Part shown: piece by piece, positions 1 through 7,727 of the stretch
Layout: every line of letters starts with the position of its first letter
Position numbering within the stretch: position 1 is the stretch's first letter
Assembly (NCBI RefSeq): GCF_026155325.1
Contig: NZ_JAPFPW010000005.1
Location: forward strand, 62,001-126,000
Direction of reading: 5' to 3'
Source: Desulfobotulus pelophilus
GTDB taxonomy: Bacteria > Desulfobacterota > Desulfobacteria > Desulfobacterales > ASO4-4
Length of the DNA stretch: 64,000 nt
Notes under the pieces: model-generated
What the model saw: the letters and a program-made list of their open reading frames with translations, nothing else
Told to the model about the DNA's origin: nothing
Databases searched by the model: none
Made by a program: the position numbers and the translations under genes

Positions 1-42
1 GTCCGCAACCCGGCTGACAGCTCCCGATGCATTCCCCAATCC

Positions 43-444
43 TCAGCCAAGAATATACTGCTGAAACTCCGCTGCCGGAGGGATGGGATGGTAGCAGTAA
101 ACAAGGGCACCGGAGGGATCCAGAAGCCCGAAGCCCCTGTCTCCCCATGGATGATCTTCCAGAGGCATGATGACAGACAGACCCGCCTGATCATGCAGCC
201 TCTCGTACATGGCATCGGCATCCGTCACAAGGACATTCAGAAAGATACCTCCGGTAAAAGGAACCATGCCTTCCTGGGGCTTCATAAGGCAGATTTCCGG
301 CCCGGACGGGGAAGCTCCAAGGCGAAGCACCACGTACCAGCCGCAGTCGAAGGCCGGGCGGGCATCAAAGTGTGAGATATAAAATCCCTTTGTTTCTTCA
401 AGATTTTGCGTGACAATGGTTGTGCTGACGGATTGAATTTCCAT
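43..444 (-). CDS. VOC (glyoxalase/bleomycin-resistance fold) family protein
   Basis: A 133-residue protein with the features of a single vicinal-oxygen-chelate domain protein: an N-terminal beta strand followed by a helix containing NLEETKGFY, and a C-terminal strand LLDPSGALVYCYH typical of these modules. Members bind metals or small hydrophobic ligands; the substrate cannot be read from sequence. The ATG at 444 is preferred because GGAGG lies just upstream; a TTG twelve bases further upstream would add four residues. It diverges from the JetD-like gene across a region with two A/T-rich palindromes. The family call is fairly sure; the function is unknown. Confidence 0.8.
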   Translation of the reverse strand: MEIQSVSTTIVTQNLEETKGFYISHFDARPAFDCGWYVVLRLGASPSGPEICLMKPQEGMVPFTGGIFLNVLVTDADAMYERLHDQAGLSVIMPLEDHPWGDRGFGLLDPSGALVYCYHPIPPAAEFQQYILG

Positions 445-526
445 GTCTTCCTCCAAGGGTTCCTGTTTTCCTCAATACAAAACGCTGATGGGCAGAATAG
501 CTCAATATATGTGGCAGAATCTTGAA

Positions 527-615
527 TTTTTTGGCCAAAAAACCAGCTGTTCTGACAGGAATGCCCCTATACCTTCATGGCAATGGCAGGCTTTCAGCCA
601 AAAAAAAGCTTTTTT
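527..615. repeat. Two perfect A/T-rich palindromes in the divergent intergenic region
   Basis: TTTTTTGGCCAAAAAA (527-542) and AAAAAAGCTTTTTT (602-615) are both perfect palindromes. They lie between the start of the VOC gene and the likely start of the JetD-like gene. They could be operator-type sites, hairpins in the leader, or chance in an A/T-rich spacer. No clear promoter was recognised around them. Confidence 0.5.
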
Positions 616-664
616 AGTTTCTGACCGACAAAGAACTCTAATAACCCGGCAAAGGATATTCTCC

Positions 665-1735
665 ATGGAAAACATCCTCCATGAAGCTGTTTGGGAAGTG
701 ATACGATGCAGCAAACGCAAAAAGATTGAAACGGTCCTTCTGCTTGAAACCATCAGAAGAAAAGCCCCTTCATCCATAGGGGATTTCGAACTCCCAAAAC
801 GCCTTTTTGATATCCTGAAAACCCTTGAAAAAGAAAAACTGCTGCAAATTCCCAAAACTAAATCTGATTACAAAACCGGCCTTCCCCCTTATGTCACCGC
901 ATTACGACCGGAAGAAGATGCCGCCCTAATTCAAAAAAAGACAGAACTTTACAATTTACGCCACCTGACCGCCTGGGAACCCACATACATGGCAGCCTTT
1001 GCCTGTCATCTGAAAACAGAAAAAGAACTGAAACAGGCCATCAGGGTCAACGATTATCTCCTGAACCGAAAAACCGATACAAAGATCATCCCCCACAGGG
1101 AAAGGGCCTTACAGATCTTTGAAAGTGAAAAGGCCCTGGATGGCTATAGCCGCAAGGGACTTTTTGGTGGCAGAATCACCCTTGAAAATCTGGACTGCTT
1201 TTACTGCCCGGAACCCCTTCCCTTCCAAAGCCCCTCACCGGATAAGGCCCTTCTTTCAGGAAAACCCCTTCTGGTTGTGGAAAACGCCAATACTTACTGG
1301 AGCTGCTGCCAGGCCAATGGGGATATGTGCATTTATGCAGCAGTGGTATATGGCAAGGGTTTCACGGTATCGGCCAATGCAGGGGAATATGCCAATGACG
1401 GGCTGGAACAGATCAGAGCAGATCTTGAAGCCATGGAAATCCTCTATTTTGGAGACCTTGATCCCACAGGCATTGCCATTCCCACCCGAATCAATGCCAT
1501 GAGGAAAGAAAAGGGCCTTCTTCCACTTCGACCAGCCCTTTCCCTTTATAAGGCCCTCCTTGAAAAAAACCTCCCTACGCCCTATGACAGATCCCAGACC
1601 AAGGATCACGATCCCATGGCTGCCAAGCAATGGCTGGGGGTTGAACTGGCAGAAATTTATCTTGAAAAAGCAGAAATTCTTCGCTGGCCCCAGGAGGGGC
1701 TGACCTCTGATGATATCCGCAGGATTTCGGTTTAA
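665..1735 (+). CDS. JetD-like (DUF2220) TOPRIM protein without JetABC
   Basis: A 356-residue protein whose C-terminal half looks like the Wadjet JetD/DUF2220 nuclease domain. The conserved acidic residues of a TOPRIM fold are visible: Glu206 in LLVVENANTY and Asp264/Asp266 in YFGDLDPTGI. JetD is the DNA-cleaving subunit of the Wadjet anti-plasmid system and normally sits with jetA, jetB and jetC. No such genes occur in the window. The reading frame is open from 443, but the ATG at 665 has an AAAGGA ribosome site and avoids overlap with the divergent VOC gene. It may be a stand-alone nuclease or a remnant; the domain call is more secure than the role. Confidence 0.72.
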   Translation: MENILHEAVWEVIRCSKRKKIETVLLLETIRRKAPSSIGDFELPKRLFDILKTLEKEKLLQIPKTKSDYKTGLPPYVTALRPEEDAALIQKKTELYNLRHLTAWEPTYMAAFACHLKTEKELKQAIRVNDYLLNRKTDTKIIPHRERALQIFESEKALDGYSRKGLFGGRITLENLDCFYCPEPLPFQSPSPDKALLSGKPLLVVENANTYWSCCQANGDMCIYAAVVYGKGFTVSANAGEYANDGLEQIRADLEAMEILYFGDLDPTGIAIPTRINAMRKEKGLLPLRPALSLYKALLEKNLPTPYDRSQTKDHDPMAAKQWLGVELAEIYLEKAEILRWPQEGLTSDDIRRISV

Positions 1736-1880
1736 AAAACAATCTGATACTATCCTGCCCCATCAGCTACTTTTTTCTGACCCTATAGCTTGCAGACATA
1801 ATTGGGCCGGAGATCGGAATCTGGACAGGCGCAAGGCCTGACCCTTCATACCCTTACCCTTACAGGTGGAAAGATACCCC

Positions 1881-2642
1881 ATGACCATAACCGGCATCAT
1901 TGGAGGCTCAGGGCTGGACAACCCGGAAATCCTCGAATCTCCCAAAGATCTTCGTCTGGACACCCCCTACGGCCCGCCGTCTTCCCCCCTGCGCCGTGGC
2001 CGCATTCAGGGGCAGGAAGTGATTCTCCTTGCCCGCCATGGCCGGGAGCACACCATTCCACCCAGCGGCATCAACAACAGGGCCAACCTTTACGCCCTGA
2101 AAGCCGCAGGCTGCACCAAGATCATCGCCACAGCGGCCTGCGGCTCCTTACAAGAAGACCTTGAACCGGGAAGCCTCGTGCTGCCGGATCAGCTCATTGA
2201 CTTCACCCGCCACCGCATCGTCACCTTTCACGAGACCTTTGAGCCGGGCATCGAAAACGCCCGTCACGCCCACATGGCCGAGCCCTTTTCTCCCCAGATC
2301 CGAAACATTCTGAAAAAAACCGCTGAAGAGGAAGGCCTCACCCTCCATGACGGCGCTACCCTTATCACCATCGAAGGCCCCCGTTTTTCCACAAGGGCCG
2401 AGTCCCGCATGTTCCGCATCTGGGGGGCGGATCTCGTAAACATGACCGTTGCGCCGGAGGCCATCCTCGCCACGGAACTGGGAATTCCCTATGCCGTGGT
2501 GGCCATGGTGACGGATTACGATTCCTGGAAAGACGATGCCCCGCCCCTCATTGTGGAAGAAATCATACAAATCTTTAAAGGCAATGTGGCTAAACTGGTG
2601 AGCCTTCTCACCCGAAGCCTTCCCCGCCTTCACGGGGCCTGA
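1881..2642 (+). CDS. mtnP: S-methyl-5'-thioadenosine phosphorylase family (PNP family 2)
   Basis: A 253-residue phosphorylase that cleaves the glycosidic bond of a methylthioadenosine- or purine-type nucleoside with phosphate. Visible motifs are GIIGGSGL at the N terminus, ARHGREHTIPPSGINNRAN, and the central TIEGPRFSTRAES followed by DLVNMTVAPEAILA. The ATG at 1881 has AGGTGG upstream; a GTG fifteen bases earlier is possible. It is the first gene of a tight plus-strand cluster with a radical SAM protein and a glycosyltransferase fusion. In arsenosugar-type loci a phosphorylase of this family is thought to remove adenine from an adenosyl intermediate, so the true substrate here may not be MTA. 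Confidence 0.88.
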   Translation: MTITGIIGGSGLDNPEILESPKDLRLDTPYGPPSSPLRRGRIQGQEVILLARHGREHTIPPSGINNRANLYALKAAGCTKIIATAACGSLQEDLEPGSLVLPDQLIDFTRHRIVTFHETFEPGIENARHAHMAEPFSPQIRNILKKTAEEEGLTLHDGATLITIEGPRFSTRAESRMFRIWGADLVNMTVAPEAILATELGIPYAVVAMVTDYDSWKDDAPPLIVEEIIQIFKGNVAKLVSLLTRSLPRLHGA

Positions 2643-2671
2643 AAAATTCACCACCCAAGCGAGGTTTTCCC

Positions 2672-3562
2672 ATGTTTCAAGAACGCATCTCCCCCCTCCA
2701 CACCCCCGCCGCTTCCGGGGAAGCACGGGGCTTCATTGAGTTTCAGGGACTTCAGGAACTCTGGTTCCATACGGGAACAGACTGCAACCTCAGCTGTCCG
2801 GACTGCTTTGAGCATTCAGGGCCGGGCGTGCACCGCCTTGCCCCCGTTACCCTTGAAGATGTAAAACCCTTCATGGCGGAAGGCCTCAAGACCGGAGCCA
2901 GACAGTTCTCCTTTACCGGCGGGGAACCCTTCCTCAACAAAGAAATCATCCCCATTCTGGAACATGCCTTAAATATCGCCCCCTGCCTTGTGCTGAGCAA
3001 CGGCACCCGGCCCATGCAGGCCCGCCTTGAGGCTCTTCTTCCCCTGAAGGAAAAACCCCATCGCCTCACCTTCCGCATCAGTCTGGATCATCCGGATGCC
3101 ATCCGCCACGATGCGGGCAGAGGAGAGGGCATGTTTGAACTTGCCCTGACCGGCATCCGAAAACTTCTCGACGCAGGCTTCGGGGTTTCCGTGGCCTGCC
3201 GCAGGGAAGACGGGGATCGCAGTGAAGCCTATCGAAAACTTTTCAAAGAAAGGGGCCTGCCCGAAGACCTGCACCTTGTGAGCTTTCCGGATCTTCAAGA
3301 AAAAGATACACCTGAAATCACACAAAGCTGCATGCAGACCTGCCATACCCCAAAAACCAGTGCCGCTTTCATGTGCGCCTTCAGCCGCATGGTGGTGAAA
3401 AAGAAAAACCGGATGGCCGTCTATGCCTGTACGCTGGTGGACAATGACGCCGCCTATGACATGGGAGAGGAGCTGGAACCCGCCCTTAAAGCCCGCACCA
3501 TTCTGGCCCACCCCCGATGCTTCACCTGTTTTGCCGGAGGCGTTTCATGCAGTGAACTCTAA
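2672..3562 (+). CDS. Radical SAM protein with extra C-terminal cysteines
   Basis: A 296-residue radical SAM enzyme. The cluster-binding CX3CX2C motif is Cys38-Cys42-Cys45, and the glycine-rich FTGGEP motif that contacts SAM follows. The last 80 residues hold seven further cysteines (SCMQTC, MCAFSR, YACTLVD, and the terminal PRCFTCFAGGVSC), suggesting a SPASM-like auxiliary iron-sulfur cluster. It does not have the shape expected of the usual ArsS arsenosugar enzyme. It starts 29 bases after the phosphorylase gene and is probably co-transcribed with it. The reaction is unknown; class membership is certain. Confidence 0.85.
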   Translation: MFQERISPLHTPAASGEARGFIEFQGLQELWFHTGTDCNLSCPDCFEHSGPGVHRLAPVTLEDVKPFMAEGLKTGARQFSFTGGEPFLNKEIIPILEHALNIAPCLVLSNGTRPMQARLEALLPLKEKPHRLTFRISLDHPDAIRHDAGRGEGMFELALTGIRKLLDAGFGVSVACRREDGDRSEAYRKLFKERGLPEDLHLVSFPDLQEKDTPEITQSCMQTCHTPKTSAAFMCAFSRMVVKKKNRMAVYACTLVDNDAAYDMGEELEPALKARTILAHPRCFTCFAGGVSCSEL

Positions 3563-3589
3563 GGGATTTGAAACGTACTGATATACTGC

Positions 3590-3604
3590 CCGTGAAGTTC
3601 ACGG
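3590..3604. repeat. Inverted repeat CCGTGAA-g-TTCACGG
   Basis: A perfect 7-bp inverted repeat around a single G lies in the 119-bp gap between the radical SAM gene and the TVP38 gene. The one-base centre suits a protein operator better than an RNA hairpin. A second, looser repeat (TGAAAT ... ATTTCA) follows within 40 bp. It may mark an internal promoter for the second half of the cluster; that role is an inference. Confidence 0.4.
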
Positions 3605-3681
3605 CTCTCGCCTGAAATGAAGAATCAAATTTCAATGATGTATATTGGCAATTTTCATCTCCCTAATGGAAGGGAATCCCC

Positions 3682-4347
3682 ATGAAAAAGCAGCTGCCCA
3701 TATGGCTCAAACCCCTGATTTTTGTTCTGGGTCTGGGCGTACTCATCGCAGGCGCACGTTTTGCCGGGCTGGACACCCAGCTTGGCAACCTCAGGGAATG
3801 GATTCAGGGCTTAGGCCTGATGGGTCCTGTGATTTTCAGCCTGCTCTATGCCCTTGCCGCGATTCTCGCCATACCCGGTTCTGCCCTCACCATCATGGCC
3901 GGTGCCCTTTTCGGTTCCATTACGGGCAGCATTTCCGTCATCATAGGAGCCACCCTCGGGGCTTCCCTCTGCTTTCTCATTTCCCGCTACCTTGCACGGG
4001 ATGCTCTGGCAAAGCTTCTGGAAAACAATGAAAAATTCAGAAAACTCGATGATCTTACGGAAAAAAACGGGGCCATCATTGTGGCCATCACCCGTCTGGT
4101 GCCCCTTTTTCCCTTCAACCTGCTCAACTATGGTTTCGGACTCACCCGCATTCCCTTCAAAATTTATGTTTTCTGGTCCTTTTTCTGCATGATGCCCGGA
4201 ACCATCCTTTATGTGGTGGGAACGGATATCATCACAAAGGCCATCACCGAAGGCAGAATTCCCTGGCCCCTTGCGGCTGTCTTCCTCCTTGTTTTCGTAC
4301 TGCTCTTCTTCCTTGTGAAGAAGGCCCGACAGAATATGCGGGGCTGA
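3682..4347 (+). CDS. TVP38/TMEM64 (SNARE-associated Golgi/VTT) membrane protein
   Basis: A 221-residue inner-membrane protein with about five to six hydrophobic segments. It has the family core: a small-residue-rich stretch around AIPGSALTIMAGALFG, then a Gly/Ala-rich helix, and the second half with RLVPLFPFNLLNYGFG. VTT-domain proteins (DedA relatives) are probable lipid or small-solute transporters. AAGGGAATCCCC precedes the ATG. It ends three bases before the flavoprotein gene, so the two are coupled. TVP38 proteins are frequent neighbours of mercuric-reductase-like flavoproteins and of arsenosugar-type glycosyltransferases. Confidence 0.87.
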   Translation: MKKQLPIWLKPLIFVLGLGVLIAGARFAGLDTQLGNLREWIQGLGLMGPVIFSLLYALAAILAIPGSALTIMAGALFGSITGSISVIIGATLGASLCFLISRYLARDALAKLLENNEKFRKLDDLTEKNGAIIVAITRLVPLFPFNLLNYGFGLTRIPFKIYVFWSFFCMMPGTILYVVGTDIITKAITEGRIPWPLAAVFLLVFVLLFFLVKKARQNMRG

Positions 4348-4350
4348 GCC

Positions 4351-5883
4351 ATGAAGATCCCAAACCACGGACTTTTCCCCGATGATGCGGCCAACCGAAA
4401 GCTCCTCTCCCTTGTGCATCCGGACAACTGGCAGAACCCTTCCCCCAGCCCCTGCTACAACCTCGTGGTGCTGGGGGCCGGATCTGCGGGTCTCATTTCC
4501 GCCATTGCCACCGCTTCCCTCGGCGGCAGGGTAGCCCTTGTGGAGCGCCATCTCATGGGCGGGGACTGCCTCCATACGGGCTGTGTGCCCTCCAAAAGCC
4601 TCATCCGCTCCGCCCGTGTGGCGGCAGACCTGAAAAGGGCCGGAGATTTCGGCCTTTCTCCACAAAGCGGTGTGCGGAAAGAAGATTTTTCAAGGATCAT
4701 GGAACGCCTCCGCAATATCCGGGCGGACATCGGCGAAAACGATGCTGCCGCCCGGTACCGGGATCTGGGAGTGGATGTCTTTCTGGGGGAAGGTATGTTC
4801 ACAGGCCCGGATACCCTTGATGTGGCAGGCCAGACCCTGCGCTTCAAGAAGGCCGTCATCGCCACGGGGGCCTCTGCGGTTCCGCCCCCCATACCGGGTT
4901 TAAAGGAAACGGGTTTTCTGGACAATGAGACCCTCTTTTTCCTCACGGAAAGGCCCGAAGATCTCCTTGTCATCGGAGGTGGCCCCATCGGCTGCGAGAT
5001 GGCCCAGGCCTTTGCACGGCTGGGAAGCCGGGTGAGCCTCGTTCAGGATACCCGCCTGCTGCCCCAGGAAAGTGCTGAGGTTTCAAGGCTCATGACGGAA
5101 GTTCTGGAAGAAGAAGGCATACAGCTCTATACGGATGCCAGCATATTGAAAGCTGAAGAACTTCCCGATGGAAGAAAAAGCCTGGTCCTGAACCATGGCG
5201 GGCAGGAAATCCGCCTTGATGCGGAAACCCTCCTTGTGGCTGCAGGCCGCAAACCCAGGGTGGAGGGGCTGGGACTGGAGAAGGCCGGAGTGCGCTACAA
5301 CACAAAACAGGGTATTCTTGTGGATGATTTTCTCCGCACCAGCAACAAAAGAATCTACGGGGCCGGAGACTGCTGCATGGCATGGAAGTTCACCCACGCA
5401 GCCGATGCTTCCGCCCAGATTGCCGTACAGAATGCCCTTTTCATGGGCAGAAAACGGGTCAGCCGTCTACTGATGCCCTGGTGCACCTACACGGACCCGG
5501 AGGTGGCCCATGTGGGCATGGGGGAAAGGGAGGCCGAAACCCTTGGCATTGAGGTGGAGACCTTTACCTTTCCCATGGAAGAAAATGACCGGGCCAAAAC
5601 CGAAGGAGAGAAAAAGGGCTTTGTATCCGTGATGGTGAAAAGGGGAAGCGACCGGATTCTCGGTGCCACTATGGTTTCCTCCCATGCCGGAGAAAGCATC
5701 GGGATTTTCACCACAGCCATGGCAGCGGGCATGGGCCTTGGCGCACTGGCTTCGGTGATCCACCCCTACCCAACCCAGGCCGAAGCCATCCGCAGGGCAG
5801 CGGGGCTTTACAGAAAAAGCCGCCTCACCCCAAGAATTGCCGCTCTGCTCCGGGGCTGGCTGGATATGGCCAGAAAATACTAA
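4351..5883 (+). CDS. Mercuric-reductase-like FAD/NAD(P) disulfide oxidoreductase
   Basis: A 510-residue class I pyridine nucleotide-disulfide oxidoreductase. The FAD-binding GAGSAG is at residues 42-47, the redox-active pair CX4C is Cys73/Cys78 in GDCLHTGCVPSK, the NAD(P) motif is VIGGGPIGCEMAQ, and the second FAD motif is RIYGAGDC. The C-terminal dimer domain ends with the His of HPYPTQAE. It lacks the N-terminal heavy-metal domain and the C-terminal Cys-Cys pair of true MerA, so mercury reduction is unlikely. A 30-residue N-terminal extension precedes the FAD domain. The electron acceptor is unknown; the operon context suggests a role with the radical SAM/glycosyltransferase pathway. Confidence 0.88.
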   Translation: MKIPNHGLFPDDAANRKLLSLVHPDNWQNPSPSPCYNLVVLGAGSAGLISAIATASLGGRVALVERHLMGGDCLHTGCVPSKSLIRSARVAADLKRAGDFGLSPQSGVRKEDFSRIMERLRNIRADIGENDAAARYRDLGVDVFLGEGMFTGPDTLDVAGQTLRFKKAVIATGASAVPPPIPGLKETGFLDNETLFFLTERPEDLLVIGGGPIGCEMAQAFARLGSRVSLVQDTRLLPQESAEVSRLMTEVLEEEGIQLYTDASILKAEELPDGRKSLVLNHGGQEIRLDAETLLVAAGRKPRVEGLGLEKAGVRYNTKQGILVDDFLRTSNKRIYGAGDCCMAWKFTHAADASAQIAVQNALFMGRKRVSRLLMPWCTYTDPEVAHVGMGEREAETLGIEVETFTFPMEENDRAKTEGEKKGFVSVMVKRGSDRILGATMVSSHAGESIGIFTTAMAAGMGLGALASVIHPYPTQAEAIRRAAGLYRKSRLTPRIAALLRGWLDMARKY

Positions 5884-5900
5884 AAAAGGACACTTGCTCC

Positions 5901-7160
5901 ATGACGGATCTCTCCTCTCCGGATACGGTACAGCTTTTGCTTTTTACCCGTTATCCCCGGCCTGGCAGCAGCAAAACCCGACTCATCCCCGCCCTCGGGC
6001 CTGAGGGAGCCGCAGCCCTCCAGCGGGACATGACCCGTTTCACCCTGAAGGAAGCCCTGAAAACGGGCTTTCCCCTTGAAGTGCGCTACACCGGAGCAAG
6101 GGCAGAGGACATGAGAAACTGGCTGGGCGAAGGGTTCAGTCTTGCGGATCAGGGGGACGGGGATCTGGGAGAACGACTGGACAGGGCCTTCAGGGAGCAT
6201 TTTACTAAAAAAACGCGCTTTGTGATTGTACTGGGTGCGGACTGCCCGGAGAACCGCGCAGACAACATCCTTGCCTGTGCCAAAGCCCTTGGCCAGAAGG
6301 ACTGGGCCATCGGCCCTGCCAAGGACGGCGGATACTACATGCTGGGCATGGGCCGCTATCTGCCCCGTCTCTTTCAGGGCGTGGACTGGGGAACATCCAA
6401 GGTTCTGGCCCAGACCCTTGCCGCAGAAAAATCCGCCCCCTTCCTCCTTTCCTGCTTAAGCGATGTGGATGAAAAAGAAGACATCCCGGCAAAAATCTCC
6501 GTGATACTCCCCACCCTCAACGAGGCCGCCTTCATCGAAAAAACCCTGAGCTCTTTGGGGCAGGGTTTTCATGTGGAAGTCCTTGTATCCGACGGCGGCA
6601 GCCGGGATCGCACACCGGAGATTGCCCGATCCTGCGGGGCAGAAGTGCTGACATCCCCTCCGGGACGGGCCGGACAGATGAACTACGCCGCAGCCAGAGC
6701 TTCGGGCAGCATTCTTTTTTTTCTGCACGGGGACAGCCTTGCCCCGGAAAACTGGGACAGGGATCTGCGCCAGATCCTGAAGCAGCCGGGTGTGGCTCTG
6801 GGGGCCTTTCAGTTCGGCCTTCAGGAAAAAATCCCCGGCATGGATCTTCTGATCCGGGCCGTCCGTTTCCGGTCCTGCCGGATGAAAAGACCCTACGGCG
6901 ATCAGGGGCTTTTCATGCATAAAAGCCTGTTTGAAGAGCTGGGGGGCTTTCCCGATGAGCCCATACTTGAGGATCTCCTTTTGGTAAAAAAGGCCCGAAA
7001 ACGGGGCAGAATTGTCATGGCTGCCTCTTTTGTAAAAACATCCGCCCGCAGATGGCAGCAGAAGGGGCTTTTGCGCACCACCCTCATCCATCAGGCCATC
7101 CTTTTGGGTGCAGCCATGGGTCTTTCTCCCAGCAGACTCATGAAACTGCTGCGGCGATAA
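5901..7160 (+). CDS. Fusion of DUF2064 (TIGR04282-type) and family 2 glycosyltransferase (TIGR04283-type)
   Basis: A 419-residue two-domain protein. Residues 1-196 resemble the DUF2064/TIGR04282 nucleotidyl/glycosyltransferase-like family: LLLFTRYPRPGSSKTRL, GADCP at 112-116, and PAKDGGYYMLG at 139-149. From residue 197 a GT-A glycosyltransferase follows, with SVILPTLNE, VSDGGSRD, an HGDS metal-site motif and YGDQGLFM, matching the TIGR04283 type. The two domains are usually separate neighbouring genes in arsenosugar-type loci; here they are one chain. It lies 17 bp after the flavoprotein gene and is the last gene of the cluster. The transferred sugar is unknown. Confidence 0.87.
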   Translation: MTDLSSPDTVQLLLFTRYPRPGSSKTRLIPALGPEGAAALQRDMTRFTLKEALKTGFPLEVRYTGARAEDMRNWLGEGFSLADQGDGDLGERLDRAFREHFTKKTRFVIVLGADCPENRADNILACAKALGQKDWAIGPAKDGGYYMLGMGRYLPRLFQGVDWGTSKVLAQTLAAEKSAPFLLSCLSDVDEKEDIPAKISVILPTLNEAAFIEKTLSSLGQGFHVEVLVSDGGSRDRTPEIARSCGAEVLTSPPGRAGQMNYAAARASGSILFFLHGDSLAPENWDRDLRQILKQPGVALGAFQFGLQEKIPGMDLLIRAVRFRSCRMKRPYGDQGLFMHKSLFEELGGFPDEPILEDLLLVKKARKRGRIVMAASFVKTSARRWQQKGLLRTTLIHQAILLGAAMGLSPSRLMKLLRR

Positions 7161-7200
7161 GAAATTTTCCTGAGGCCGAGCCATGGCTGAAGTCATGGCA

Positions 7201-7467
7201 TCAGGGTAGCTTTTGATACACATCCTTCCGGTGACCAATTGCTACGACCCATATGGTAAGCTCATTATCCTGAATTGAATACACAATACGGTATTGCCCC
7301 TGCCGCAGACGGTAACGATCCTGCCCGGTCAGTTTTTCATAACCCGGAGGACGAGGATTGTTTTCAAGGGACTTTATACGCTCAAGGATTCTTATGACAT
7401 CCTTTCCTCTGATGCCTAAAAGATCCTTTTCTACGGATTTTCTGAATAATATTTTATATTCGACCAT
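7201..7467 (-). CDS. ParE/RelE-family toxin
   Basis: An 88-residue basic protein with the ParE/RelE fold pattern: an N-terminal strand YKILFRKSVEKDL, two helices, then YRLRQGQYRIVYSI and the C-terminal VAIGHRKDVYQ. Such toxins either cleave mRNA at the ribosome or poison gyrase; the sequence does not decide which. It overlaps the upstream antitoxin gene by 14 bp, the usual antitoxin-first order. The unit sits at the edge of the accessory region, pointing the opposite way from the cluster to its left. Confidence 0.88.
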   Translation of the reverse strand: MVEYKILFRKSVEKDLLGIRGKDVIRILERIKSLENNPRPPGYEKLTGQDRYRLRQGQYRIVYSIQDNELTIWVVAIGHRKDVYQKLP

Positions 7468-7687
7468 CTTTTTTCAGCCTTTTTACCATTTCATCATAGC
7501 TGATCAAAGGCTCATCCATCCGGTTTTCGAATGCAGCAAGATCTGCGGCATCTTCGGCAAGGGCTTCTCGGATAGCCGAATTAACAAGGTCCGATATGGA
7601 ACGGGACGTTTCAAAAGCTTTCAACTTAAGGGCTTTATGAAGCATTTCATCAAGATAAACTGTGGTTCGCCTGGTCGTTGTTTCCAT
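7454..7687 (-). CDS. Ribbon-helix-helix antitoxin
   Basis: A 77-residue protein whose N terminus (TRRTTVYLDEMLHKALKLKA) fits a ribbon-helix-helix DNA-binding domain, followed by an acidic C-terminal tail that would bind the toxin. The ATG at 7687 is chosen because GGAGGT lies six bases upstream; the frame is open for 13 more codons. As antitoxin and likely autorepressor it should bind its own promoter region around 7690-7740. It is cotranscribed with the overlapping ParE/RelE toxin. Confidence 0.86.
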   Translation of the reverse strand: METTTRRTTVYLDEMLHKALKLKAFETSRSISDLVNSAIREALAEDAADLAAFENRMDEPLISYDEMVKRLKKDGRI

Positions 7688-7727
7688 AGGAGTACCTCCA
7701 TTCGTTTGACAAAAATATAATGCCATA

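Noticed and set aside
443-664. Longer in-frame start for the JetD-like protein (from 443)
   Set aside because: The added 74 residues overlap the VOC gene start, cover two palindromes and show no conserved pattern; the ATG at 665 has a better ribosome site.
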